A stretch of 64,000 bases of DNA from Alphaproteobacteria bacterium (GTDB taxonomy: Bacteria; Pseudomonadota; Alphaproteobacteria; Rhizobiales; Devosiaceae): contig JAHJQZ010000015.1 in assembly GCA_018818925.1 (NCBI GenBank), positions 1 through 64,000 on the forward strand, given 5' to 3'. The notes beneath the pieces were generated by a model. It was not told where the DNA came from and ran no database searches. It saw only the letters and a program-made list of their open reading frames with translations. Below are positions 22,533 to 30,106 of this stretch, one piece after another. The position numbers and the translations under genes were made by a program. Position 1 is the first letter of the stretch, and each line of letters starts with the position of its first letter.

Positions 22533-22672
22533 TGCGTTCTCCGTGTGCCTGATGCGCTTGGGCGCTGGGAAACCGGCGCGGGAAAGGCCTAGGGACCGGG
22601 CCGGTTGAAATTCCGCGTCCAGCTAGGCATGGCCGACTGCTTCTGTCTTGTGCTATTTTCGATCCAGGCTGC

Positions 22673-22685
22673 TGCAAAATTTGCA
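22673..22685. promoter_or_regulatory. Putative LysR operator (T-N11-A dyad)
   Basis: TGCAAAATTTGCA is a perfect 13-base dyad matching the T-N11-A rule for LysR-type regulator sites. It lies in the 332-base region between the divergent binding-protein and lysR genes, 141 bases from the former and 180 from the latter. That the adjacent LysR protein binds here is inference from position and symmetry. The rest of this gap holds palindromic repeat copy 2. Confidence 0.5.
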
Positions 22686-22722
22686 TCAACCCAAGCACGC
22701 CGAACCCCACGTGCCCCGCCTT

Positions 22723-22834
22723 TCATTGCGAGCGCTGAAAGGCGCGCGGCAATCCAGAGAGCGACACGCGTTGGTACCGGCCGCCCTCTTCATTGCCGCG
22801 TCCCCCGGATCGGGTCCGGGATCCTCGCAATGAC
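22723..22834. repeat. Palindromic interspersed repeat, copy 2
   Basis: About 112 bp beginning TCATTGCGAG (22723) and ending CTCGCAATGAC (22824-22834), with GCAATCCAGAGA at 22749-22760. The arms match copy 1, but the middle is diverged and holds a local stem CCCGGA...TCCGGG. It ends 30 bases before the lysR start, so the lysR 5' leader probably includes it. The two copies flank the binding-protein gene. Confidence 0.8.
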
Positions 22835-22864
22835 GATGGTCGCGAAAAGCAGGAAAGCACAGCC

Positions 22865-23773
22865 ATGCGCTATCTCGAAACCGCCCGCTTCATCGACGCC
22901 GTCGCCAGGGCCGGCTCGATCCGTCGCGCCGCCGACACGCTGTCGATCACCTCGACGGCGCTCAATCGCCGCATCCTTGCCGTCGAGGAGGAACTGGGCG
23001 TGCAGATCTTCGAACGCCTGTCGCATGGCGTCCGCCTGTCGAGCGCCGGGGAAATCCTCATCCACGCCATTCGTAACCAGATATCCGACATCGAGCGGGT
23101 GAAATCGCAGATATCCGATCTGTCCGGCGAGCGGCGCGGCCATGTTGCCATCGCCTGCTCCCAGGCGCTCTTGCCCTATTTCCTGCCCATGCAGATCGCC
23201 CAGTATCGCAAGGATCACCCCAACGTCACCTTCGACGTTCACCTGCGCGACCGCGAAGCCGCCGAGCGGGCCCTGGCCGACCACACCGCCGACATCGCCC
23301 TGGTCTTCGAGCCGGTACGCATGGCCGAGTTCCATACCATTTTGCGGGTGCGCCAGCCGGTCCACGCCGTCATGGCGGAAAACCATCCGCTCGCCGGCCG
23401 GGAGCGAGTGCGCCTGTCCGACTGTCTCGACTACCCGCTCGCTGTCCCGACCGCCCCCTATGGCGTCAGGCACCTGCTCGACATTGCCGTGCTGTCGGCC
23501 CAGATCAGGCTCAACCCGGTCATCGAATCGGACAGTTTCGAGTTCTTGCGCAACCTTGCCGTCGCCGAGAACATCATCTCGTTCCAGATCCCCATCGGGT
23601 TGTCCAACATCACCCTGACCGGGCTGATGACCTCGCGCCCGCTCGATCCGCGCGACGTTCCGGCCGGCGTTCTGTATATGGGCCAAATGCGCGGCCGCAC
23701 CCTGCCCGTCGCCGCCGCTCGCTTCGCCGCCCAGCTCTCGGCGGCACTGTCGACGCAATTCGAGGTGTGCTGA
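22865..23773 (+). CDS. LysR family transcriptional regulator
   Basis: 302 residues: N-terminal winged helix (FIDAVARAGSIRRAADTLSI, residues about 8-60), then a periplasmic-binding-protein-like effector domain. The start at 22865 follows an AGGAAA ribosome site; the open frame extends 24 codons upstream into the repeat. Divergent from the BMP-transporter operon, so probably its regulator, responding to the transported compound or a breakdown product. The inducer is not predictable. Confidence 0.9.
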   Translation: MRYLETARFIDAVARAGSIRRAADTLSITSTALNRRILAVEEELGVQIFERLSHGVRLSSAGEILIHAIRNQISDIERVKSQISDLSGERRGHVAIACSQALLPYFLPMQIAQYRKDHPNVTFDVHLRDREAAERALADHTADIALVFEPVRMAEFHTILRVRQPVHAVMAENHPLAGRERVRLSDCLDYPLAVPTAPYGVRHLLDIAVLSAQIRLNPVIESDSFEFLRNLAVAENIISFQIPIGLSNITLTGLMTSRPLDPRDVPAGVLYMGQMRGRTLPVAAARFAAQLSAALSTQFEVC

Positions 23774-23777
23774 CAAG

Positions 23778-23880
23778 AACAGCTTGCGTTTCGATTGAAT
23801 CAGAACGCGTGCCCTTTCCCTTTGTGGTCGCGGTGTTTTAGCGAAAAACCGGCATCCACTTTTTCGCACACCGCTCTGGG
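23778..23880. repeat. Degenerate rhizobial-type palindromic repeat
   Basis: Intergenic stretch containing GCGGTGTTTTAGCGAAAAAC, then CCGGCATCCACTTTTTCGCA and CACCGCTCT. The AAAACCGG-(C)A-TCCACTTTTT core and flanking CGCTCT resemble two elements at 49145-49247 and 49759-49803. Such elements are common between genes in Hyphomicrobiales. Boundaries are approximate. Confidence 0.55.
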
Positions 23881-23903
23881 CGCGCGATAGTGACGCGCCT
23901 TGC

Positions 23904-23932
23904 TTGCCGGTTTAAGAGGTGGCGCCTATATT
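23904..23932 (+). promoter_or_regulatory. Promoter of candidate structured RNA
   Basis: TTGCCG (23904-23909) and TATATT (23927-23932) are separated by exactly 17 bases, a good sigma-70-type promoter by alphaproteobacterial standards. The predicted start is near 23939. It reads toward the structured region and terminator that follow. Confidence 0.6.
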
Positions 23933-23964
23933 GACGCGGCAACTCGGAACGCGTGGAGGATTTT

Positions 23965-24006
23965 GTGAAGGTCGTTGTGTCCAGCCCGGCTGGACGGACC
24001 GACTGA
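23965..24006 (+). CDS. Possible leader peptide (13 aa)
   Basis: GTG start with GGAGG five bases upstream, encoding MKVVVSSPAGRTD. The strong TCCAGC/GCTGGA stem lies inside the frame, and its stop falls just before the three-way junction. Translation through this frame would melt the first stem, as attenuation leaders do. Alternatively the frame is chance. No regulatory codon run is evident. Confidence 0.25.
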   Translation: MKVVVSSPAGRTD

Positions 24007-24092
24007 ACCTGAAAACGCCCTGACGGGCGAAATTGCGGTGGCGCGACGATGCGCCGCCGGCAGGTTGTGTCGGCCTCATGCCAGCCCGCGAT

Positions 24093-24121
24093 CCGGACGC
24101 CCGATCGGCGCCGGGTTTTTT
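24093..24121 (+). terminator. Intrinsic terminator before rsgA
   Basis: CCGG-A-CGCC / GGCG-CCGG stem with one bulged A and a CGATC loop, followed by six T. It ends the candidate structured RNA 45 bases before the rsgA start. Confidence 0.75.
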
Positions 24122-24165
24122 CATGCGCCTTGCGGCGCGGAACCGACATCGCTGGTATCACGACA

Positions 24166-25227
24166 ATGACATCGCAAAATCCCGATCTGGCCGAGCTCGG
24201 CTGGACTTCTTTCTTCGCTTCACAGACCACGGCCGACTGCGTGGAGCGCGCCATCCCGGCGCGCGTCATGGCCGTCCATCGCGGCCTCATCAACATTGCC
24301 GGCGACGGCTTCGAAGAGACCATCGCCTCGCATCTCGACGACGCCTGCACCGACAAGGACTACCCGACCGTCGGCGACTGGCTGCTGATCGAGCGGCATG
24401 CCCGCCGTCCGCTGCGCCTGCTCGGGCGCAGGAGCCTGTTCTTTCGGCGCGCGCCGGGATCCGGTCGACGGCTGCAGCTCATCGCCGCCAATGTCGACAC
24501 GCTCTTCATCGTCTCGTCCTGCAATGCCGATTTCAACATCGCCCGGCTCGAGCGCTATCTGGTGCTGGCGCGGGAAGCCGGGGTGACGCCCGTGGTCGTT
24601 CTGACCAAGGCCGACATTGCCGACGCGCCCGAGGACTACGCGGCAAAGGCGCGGGGCCTGCAGTCCGGCCTGCTTGTCGAAACGGTCAACGCCCTCGATC
24701 CCGGCGATATCGGATCGCTCTCCGCCTGGTGCGGCAAGGGCCAGACCGTCGCCTTCGTCGGCTCGTCCGGCGTCGGCAAGTCGACCCTGATCAACACCCT
24801 GACCGGAGCGCAGGACATCGCGACCAAGGGCATCCGCGAGGACGATTCCAGAGGCCGCCACACCACCACCGGCCGGCAGATGCACCGGCTCGCCGAAGGC
24901 GGCTGGCTTCTCGACACGCCGGGCATGCGCGAGCTTCAGCTCACCGACGCGGCTTCGGGCATCGAAAGCGTCTTCGAAGATATCGTAGCGCTGGCGGCGC
25001 AATGCCGCTTCGCCGACTGCAGCCATGACGGCGAGCCCGGCTGCGCCATCCGCGAAGCGCTCGACACCGGAACGCTCGATGCAGAACGCTACAGGCGCTG
25101 GCACAAGCTTGCCGCCGAGGAAGCGTTCAACTCGGCGACCCTTTCCGAGCGCCGCGCCCGCGACAAGGCCTTTGGCAAGATGGTGAAATCGGTCATGAAG
25201 GACAAACAGCGCGACAAACGGCGCTGA
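24166..25227 (+). CDS. rsgA: Small ribosomal subunit biogenesis GTPase RsgA
   Basis: 353-residue circularly permuted GTPase that checks late 30S maturation. Order: OB-fold region, G4 LTKADI near residue 145, G1 GSSGVGKST at 199-207, the GRHTT G2 segment, G3 DTPGMRE, and a C-terminal zinc knuckle (CRFADCSHDGEPGC). A Lys/Arg-rich tail ends DKQRDKRR. The start at 24166 puts the family start in register; the frame is open upstream into the structured RNA but without family similarity. A terminator-like stem just upstream may control its level. Confidence 0.95.
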   Translation: MTSQNPDLAELGWTSFFASQTTADCVERAIPARVMAVHRGLINIAGDGFEETIASHLDDACTDKDYPTVGDWLLIERHARRPLRLLGRRSLFFRRAPGSGRRLQLIAANVDTLFIVSSCNADFNIARLERYLVLAREAGVTPVVVLTKADIADAPEDYAAKARGLQSGLLVETVNALDPGDIGSLSAWCGKGQTVAFVGSSGVGKSTLINTLTGAQDIATKGIREDDSRGRHTTTGRQMHRLAEGGWLLDTPGMRELQLTDAASGIESVFEDIVALAAQCRFADCSHDGEPGCAIREALDTGTLDAERYRRWHKLAAEEAFNSATLSERRARDKAFGKMVKSVMKDKQRDKRR

Positions 25228-25379
25228 GCCGCCCGGCTTGCCGATACCGTCGGTGCCATGTCTTGATCGCCGGGCAACCCCGCCGGACGAGGCGTGCTTT
25301 GCATCGCGTGAATTTCGATGCCTTCGGCCAAAACCTGGATTAATGTGTGTGCGCGCTATTGTCACAGGGAGGCGAATAA

Positions 25380-25754
25380 ATGCGCTTTAGCGGAAATCTG
25401 GCCGGGCTTTTCGGGGCGTTTCTGGCCTTGATCATGCTGCCAGCCGCCGCCCAGGCGGAGACCTTGACCTTCAATGTCAAGTCCAACCACGAAAACGTCG
25501 TGAGCCTGGAATTCTACTCGCAGGATCGCAGCGTTGCCTGGCCCGGCGGCGGCGAGGTCTATGTCATCGACGACTATCAGATTCATACCTATTCGCTCTC
25601 GTGCCAGCGCGGCGAATCCATCTGCTACGGCGCCTGGGTCCGCAACTCCAACTCCGAATACTGGGGCGTCGGCTACAACGACACCCAGGGCTGCGAAAGC
25701 TGCTGCTGGGTCTGCGACGGGGGCGAGACGGCGGTGATCAACCTCAACTACTGA
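25380..25754 (+). CDS. Small secreted cysteine-rich protein, function unknown
   Basis: 124 residues with a clear Sec signal peptide (cleavage after AQA, residue 26) and an AGGGAGG ribosome site. The mature part is rich in aromatic and polar residues and has six Cys: Cys75, Cys82 and a CxxCCxxC cluster at 105-112 (GCESCCWVC). The even number suits three periplasmic disulfides, or the cluster could hold a metal. I do not recognise the family. Upstream is a plain 150-base gap after rsgA. Confidence 0.75.
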   Translation: MRFSGNLAGLFGAFLALIMLPAAAQAETLTFNVKSNHENVVSLEFYSQDRSVAWPGGGEVYVIDDYQIHTYSLSCQRGESICYGAWVRNSNSEYWGVGYNDTQGCESCCWVCDGGETAVINLNY

Positions 25755-25915
25755 GCGAACGGCCGATGTGCCGACGCACCGGCCGGCAGAGGTGGCGGAG
25801 AGTTGGGAACGACGCCAGAACGCGCAGCCACGCGACACAAGCGCCGCCGGCCGACGTTTCGGCCACGCCATGTTCAGCCCGAGCGAGGCGAGAAATAGAA
25901 GCGAGATAGCAGATT

Positions 25916-26005
25916 TGGCGGATGGGGAGGGATTCGAACCCCCGGGACGCTTGCACGTCCGCCGGTTTTCAAGACCGGAGCAATCGACCACTCTGCCACC
26001 CATCC
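25916..26005 (-). tRNA. tRNA-Ser (UGA)
   Basis: Minus strand, 90 bases including an encoded CCA. The acceptor stem GGATGGG pairs with CCCATCC, followed by discriminator G. Anticodon stem CCGGT/ACCGG holds loop CTTGAAA with anticodon TGA. A long variable arm (CGGACG...CGTCC) and the T-arm GGTTCGAATCC complete a class II tRNA. Confidence 0.97.
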
Positions 26006-26057
26006 AGCGCCGGCCGGATTTACCTGCCTCGGCCGGCGCGCGCAAGTCGTCCGCTTC

Positions 26058-27032
26058 CTACGGCATCAAAAGCGTCGAACCCTTGGTTTGCCGTCCGGCG
26101 AGGGCCGCATGCGCCTTGCCGGCTTCGGCGAGCGGCCAGGTCTGGCCGATATTGATGGAGACGGCGCCGCTCCTCAGCTTGTCCCACAGCCGTTCCGAAC
26201 CGGCGATCGAGGAGGCGCGGTCGACAAAGTAGTGGAACAGGGTCGGCCGCGTCAGGTAGAGCGAACCCTTGGACATCAGAAGACCGACATTGGGCAGGCT
26301 GGCCGGGCCCGAGGAATTGCCGAAGCTGACCATCAGCCCGCGCGGCCGGAGGCAGCCGAGCGAAGCCTCGAACGTGTCCCTGCCGACCGAGTCGTAGACC
26401 ACGCCGACGCCCTTGCCGCCGGTCAGTTCCCTGACCTTGCTGGCAAAATCGGGATTGGCGCGGATGTCGATCACCTCGTCGCAGCCGAGACCCTTGGCCG
26501 CGGCCGCCTTTTCCGTCGATCCGACCGTGCCGATGACCCTGAGGCCGAGGGACTTGGCCCATTGCACGGCGATCTGGCCGACGCCACCGGCGGCCGAATG
26601 GAAGACGATGGTCTCGCCCGGTTTGGGTTCGGCCGTCATTTCGAGGAGGTAGCAGACCGTCAACCCCTTGAGGATCGACGCCGCCGCCACCTCGAGCGAG
26701 ATGTCCTCCGGCACCGGAATGAGCATGTCCGCCGGGATGTTGCGTTCCTCGGCATAGGAGCCGATGGGTCCGATATAGCAGACGTGGTCGCCGAGCCGCA
26801 GGTGGTCGACGCCCTCGCCCACCGCCTCGACGACGCCCGCCGCCTCTGAACCGGGGGTAAACGGGGTCGCGACCGGGTAAAGGCCCGAGCGGTGATAGAT
26901 GTCGATATAGTTGATGCCGACCGCCTTGTGGCGCACCCTGGCTTCGCCGGGGCCGGGCGGCGGCAGTTCCCGCTCCTCGTAGGCGAGCGCCTCGGGACCG
27001 CCGGGCTTGTGGATGACGATTGCCTTGCTCAT
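26058..27032 (-). CDS. NADPH:quinone oxidoreductase-like zinc-free MDR protein
   Basis: 324-residue medium-chain reductase of the QOR (zeta-crystallin) type, using NADPH to reduce quinones or alpha,beta-unsaturated carbonyls. Start MSKAIVIHKPGGPEALAYEE; nucleotide-binding AAGGVGQIAVQWAKSLG near residue 150; VYDSVGRDTF and LMVSFGNSSGP follow. It lacks the zinc-binding Cys of alcohol dehydrogenases. Start codon overlaps the TerC stop (ATGA). The natural substrate is not evident. Confidence 0.93.
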   Translation of the reverse strand: MSKAIVIHKPGGPEALAYEERELPPPGPGEARVRHKAVGINYIDIYHRSGLYPVATPFTPGSEAAGVVEAVGEGVDHLRLGDHVCYIGPIGSYAEERNIPADMLIPVPEDISLEVAAASILKGLTVCYLLEMTAEPKPGETIVFHSAAGGVGQIAVQWAKSLGLRVIGTVGSTEKAAAAKGLGCDEVIDIRANPDFASKVRELTGGKGVGVVYDSVGRDTFEASLGCLRPRGLMVSFGNSSGPASLPNVGLLMSKGSLYLTRPTLFHYFVDRASSIAGSERLWDKLRSGAVSINIGQTWPLAEAGKAHAALAGRQTKGSTLLMP

Positions 27033-27760
27033 GCTTGCTCACGCTTCTGCTTGCGTTTCGACTGGGCGAAGATGTTGAACGCCTCGACCAGGACGGCGAA
27101 GGCCATGGCCGAATAGATATAGCCCTTGGGCACATGCACGCCGAGCCCGTCGGCCACCAGCGTCACACCGATCAGCAGCAGGAAGGCCAGCGCCAGCATC
27201 TTGGTGGTCGGATGGCGCCCGATGAAACCGGCAATCGAGGCCGAGGCGAAGTACATCAGCGCCATCGCGATGACCACGGCGGTGATCATGATCTCGAGAT
27301 GCTGGGCCATGCCGACGGCGGTGATGATCGAATCGATCGAAAACACCATGTCGAGGAGCACGACCTGCACGATCACCGAACTGAAGGCTTTCGGCGCGTT
27401 GCGGGCCAGTTCCTGTTCGTGCGGTTCCTCGATGGCGTGATGGATCTCAGCCGTCGCCTTGTAGATAAGGAACGCGCCGCCCGCGATCAGGATCAGGTCG
27501 CGCCACGACACGGCGTGGCCGAACAGCTCGGCGATGGGCGCCGTCAGTCCGATGATCCACGAAATCAGCAACAACAGGATGATCCGGAACACCAGCGCCA
27601 GAGCAAGACCGATCTGCCGCGCCTGCTTGGCTACATCCGGCGGCAGCCGCGACACCAGCACCGAGATGAACACGATGTTGTCGATGCCGAGCACGATCTC
27701 GAGCAGGGTCAGCGTGGCCAGGCTGGCCCAGGCTGCGGGATCAAGGAAGAGTTCGAGCAT
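27029..27760 (-). CDS. TerC family integral membrane protein
   Basis: 243 residues with about seven membrane segments. The TerC signature appears as LEIVLGIDNIVFISVLVSRL near residue 20 and LLDMVFSIDSIITAVGMA near residue 135, each with membrane-embedded Asp/Asn. Family members are linked to tellurite resistance, and several export manganese during membrane-protein metalation. Translationally coupled to the downstream oxidoreductase. Confidence 0.93.
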   Translation of the reverse strand: MLELFLDPAAWASLATLTLLEIVLGIDNIVFISVLVSRLPPDVAKQARQIGLALALVFRIILLLLISWIIGLTAPIAELFGHAVSWRDLILIAGGAFLIYKATAEIHHAIEEPHEQELARNAPKAFSSVIVQVVLLDMVFSIDSIITAVGMAQHLEIMITAVVIAMALMYFASASIAGFIGRHPTTKMLALAFLLLIGVTLVADGLGVHVPKGYIYSAMAFAVLVEAFNIFAQSKRKQKREQA

Positions 27761-27956
27761 TCGGGCCTCGGGGCGTGCGTGGGAAAACCAGGCGCGAGCT
27801 TAGCCGATCGGCATGGAAAAAGAAGCTCTGTCGGCGCGTTCTCCTCCAGCCGCGCGGCTGAGCAAAAAATTCTACGCCAATGCGCCGGCAGGCGAAACCG
27901 CGCCCCATCCGCCGCTTCGCCATATGCGCGATGCCGCATAGGCTGATGGTTCAGAA

Positions 27957-28403
27957 ATGGGAGTTGTCCTCATGGAGAGTTTCGCGCCCGTTCCGGCCAC
28001 CATTGGCGGCCTGCTCATCGGGCTCGCCGCCGCGATCCTGTGGCTCGGCAATGGCCGCATCGCCGGCGTGTCGGGAATATTCGGCCGCATTCTGGTATCG
28101 GTCGAACCGGTCCGCTGGCGCATTACCTTCCTCGTTGCCATGATCGCCGCCGCCGGTCTCGGCGCCCTCGTCTTTCCGGGCCTTATGGCCGACGGCGCCG
28201 CCGCGGCGCCCAAACTGATCGGCGATCCGCTTTGGCTGGCCGTGGCCGGCGGGCTCACCGGTCTCGGCACCAGCATCGGCAATGGCTGCACCTCCGGCCA
28301 TGGCGTCTGCGGTCTCGGCCGGTTGTCGCTGCGCTCGGCCGTCGCGGTCGCGGTGTTTTTCTTGGTGGCCATGCTGACGGTCGCCGCAACGGGAATTGTG
28401 TGA
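27957..28403 (+). CDS. YeeE/YedE family protein, first half
   Basis: 148-residue membrane protein with four hydrophobic segments and the family motif GNGCTSGHGVCGLGRLS (residues about 108-124), whose Cys residues handle sulfur in thiosulfate-importing relatives. It is the first of a split pair; together the two make one full-length YeeE-like transporter. MESFAPVP five codons on is an alternative start. Stop and next start share one base (TGATG). Confidence 0.88.
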   Translation: MGVVLMESFAPVPATIGGLLIGLAAAILWLGNGRIAGVSGIFGRILVSVEPVRWRITFLVAMIAAAGLGALVFPGLMADGAAAAPKLIGDPLWLAVAGGLTGLGTSIGNGCTSGHGVCGLGRLSLRSAVAVAVFFLVAMLTVAATGIV

Positions 28404-28888
28404 TGTCGACATCCTACCGGTCTTCCGGCTACCTTGTAACGGCGGCCCTGTCGGGCGGCCTGTTCGGCCTTGGCCTTTACGTCTCGCAGATGACCGATCC
28501 CATGAAGGTGCTGCGCTTCCTCGATGTCGGCGCCATCGCCTCGGGCGGCTGGGACCCGAGCCTCGCTTTCGTCATCGGCCCAGCCATCATCGTCAGCTTC
28601 ATTGCCAACCACGTGTCGAACGGCATGACGGCGCCGTTGTTCAACGGCCGCTTCCACCTGCCCGACTTCACCGCGATCGATGCCCCGCTCGTCCTCGGTG
28701 CCGTGCTGTTCGGCATCGGCTGGGGCATGTCGGGCATCTGCCCCGGCCCGGCCATCGCGCTCATCGCATTCTTGCCGGAAAACCTGCTAGTGTTCCTTGT
28801 CGCCATGTTCGCGGGATCCTTCGCCGGCACGTTCGTTCTCAAGCGGATGACGCGCCGCCCCCGCCATCGCCTGACGGAGCCGGTTTGA
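28403..28888 (+). CDS. YeeE/YedE family protein, second half (DUF6691 type)
   Basis: 161-residue membrane protein starting MSTSYRSSGYLVTAALSGG. It carries the second sulfur-handling Cys motif, GMSGICPGPAI, near residue 113, and four hydrophobic segments. It is coupled to the first half and to the flavoprotein gene that follows (TTGA overlap). Likely role with its partner: uptake of a sulfur compound such as thiosulfate; this is family-based inference. Confidence 0.88.
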   Translation: MSTSYRSSGYLVTAALSGGLFGLGLYVSQMTDPMKVLRFLDVGAIASGGWDPSLAFVIGPAIIVSFIANHVSNGMTAPLFNGRFHLPDFTAIDAPLVLGAVLFGIGWGMSGICPGPAIALIAFLPENLLVFLVAMFAGSFAGTFVLKRMTRRPRHRLTEPV

Positions 28889-30039
28889 ACACATACGATA
28901 TCGCCATCATCGGCGGCGGCCTTGCCGGATTGGCGGCCGCCGTGACCCTCGCGAAAAAGGGACACGCGACGGTGCTTTTCGCGCCGAAGGGTCCGATCGA
29001 TCGCCGTACTTCGGCACTGATGCGGCCATCGGTCGATTTCCTCGTCCGGGCCGGCCTGATCGGCAGCGCCGAGGGCCACGGCGAGCCTTTGACCGCCATC
29101 CGCATCATCGATGCCACCGCGCGCCTGATCCGCGGCCCAGAAACGCTGTTCCGCGCCGGAGAGATCGGCGCTTCGGCCTTCGGCTGGAACTTTGCCAATG
29201 CGCCGCTTCTCGCCCATTTCGCCGAACAGGCGGCCGCCCTGCCCGGCCTCAGCGTCATCGAGGCGCCCGCGTCCGGCTTTGTGCGTACCGCGCAGGGTTT
29301 CGAAATCGCCCTTGCCTCGGGCGCGGCCGTCACTGCCTTTCTGCTGGTCGGCGCCGATGGCAAGCGTTCGCCGGTGCGCCAATTCGCCGGCATCGCCGCC
29401 CATGAACGGACTTTCGCCGAAGCGGCGCTGGTGGCGGACCTCGAACTCGCCCGCCCGCTCGATGGCGAATCCGTCGAGTTCCACTACGAGCACGGCCCGT
29501 TTACCCTGGTGCCGGCCGGCGGCAACAGGGCCAATCTCGTCTGGATCGACAGGCGCGACGTGCTCGAAACGGCCACAGCCGGCAATCTCGCCACGGCACT
29601 GGCCGAACGCAGCCGCAATCTTTTCGGCGCCCTTGCCGTATCCGGCCCCGCCGCGATTTTCCCACTCTCGATGCTGAGCGTTGCCACCGCAGGGCGCGAC
29701 GGTATTGCCCTTGTCGGCGAGGCGGCGCATGCCTTCCCGCCCATCGGCGCCCAGGGCCTCAATCTCGGCCTTCGCGACGTCGCCGATCTTGTTGACGCGC
29801 TCGATGGCGCCGATCTGTCGGCACCCGGCTCGGCCGATACCGTATCGCGCGACTACGCAACCCGCCGCGCCGCCGACCTGATGCGCACCGGCGGCGGCGT
29901 CGAGGCGCTGTTCCGCTCGCTTGTCGCCGACTTCCTGCCGGTCCAGGCGGCGCGCGCCGGCGGCTTGTGGGCGCTGAAGCTGGTGCCCGGCCTGCGCCGC
30001 GCCGCCATGCATGCCGGCATGGGGACGCGCCGGATCTGA
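28885..30039 (+). CDS. FAD-dependent monooxygenase of the UbiH/UbiF class
   Basis: 384 residues with the three classic flavoprotein hydroxylase motifs: GGGLAGLAAAVTLAKKG (FAD dinucleotide fold) near residue 10, LVGADGKRSPVRQFAG (DG motif) near 155, and ALVGEAAHAFPPIGAQGLNLG (GD motif) near 275. The start is a TTG at 28885 that overlaps the previous stop. Family members hydroxylate ubiquinone precursors or aromatic substrates. Coupling to the YeeE/YedE pair is unusual. A strong bidirectional terminator follows. Confidence 0.88.
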   Translation: MNTYDIAIIGGGLAGLAAAVTLAKKGHATVLFAPKGPIDRRTSALMRPSVDFLVRAGLIGSAEGHGEPLTAIRIIDATARLIRGPETLFRAGEIGASAFGWNFANAPLLAHFAEQAAALPGLSVIEAPASGFVRTAQGFEIALASGAAVTAFLLVGADGKRSPVRQFAGIAAHERTFAEAALVADLELARPLDGESVEFHYEHGPFTLVPAGGNRANLVWIDRRDVLETATAGNLATALAERSRNLFGALAVSGPAAIFPLSMLSVATAGRDGIALVGEAAHAFPPIGAQGLNLGLRDVADLVDALDGADLSAPGSADTVSRDYATRRAADLMRTGGGVEALFRSLVADFLPVQAARAGGLWALKLVPGLRRAAMHAGMGTRRI

Positions 30040-30056
30040 CCGGCCCGGACCAAACC

Positions 30057-30085
30057 AAAAGGGGCGCCCGCCGGGCGCCCCTTTT
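30057..30085. terminator. Bidirectional intrinsic terminator
   Basis: AAAA, then GGGGCGCCC-GCC-GGGCGCCCC, then TTTT: a 9-bp perfect stem flanked by A and T runs, placed between the convergent hydroxylase and ialB-like genes. It should stop transcription from both sides. Confidence 0.9.
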
Positions 30086-30106
30086 CAGGTTCGACTGCGA
30101 GAGATC

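Larger units (their letters stand above)
23939..24121 (+). ncRNA. Candidate structured RNA upstream of rsgA
   Basis: About 183 bases between a promoter and an intrinsic terminator. Visible stems: TCCAGC-CCG-GCTGGA; GACCGAC pairing with GTCGGCC (one mismatch); inside that AACCTG with CAGGTT, enclosing two hairpins, CGCCC-TGAC-GGGCG and GGCGC-GACGAT-GCGCC, as a three-way junction. A GGAGG-preceded 13-codon frame (23965-24006) lies in its first half. It could be a stand-alone regulatory RNA or an attenuator leader of rsgA. It does not show the conserved cores of SRP RNA, tmRNA or RNase P RNA. I do not recognise the family. Confidence 0.5.

Noticed and set aside
23939-24121. 6S RNA, SRP RNA or tmRNA identity for the structured transcript
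   Set aside because: Length alone fits 6S, but the ends do not pair and no central bubble is seen; the SRP GGAAG/AGCAG loop and a tmRNA tag frame are absent.
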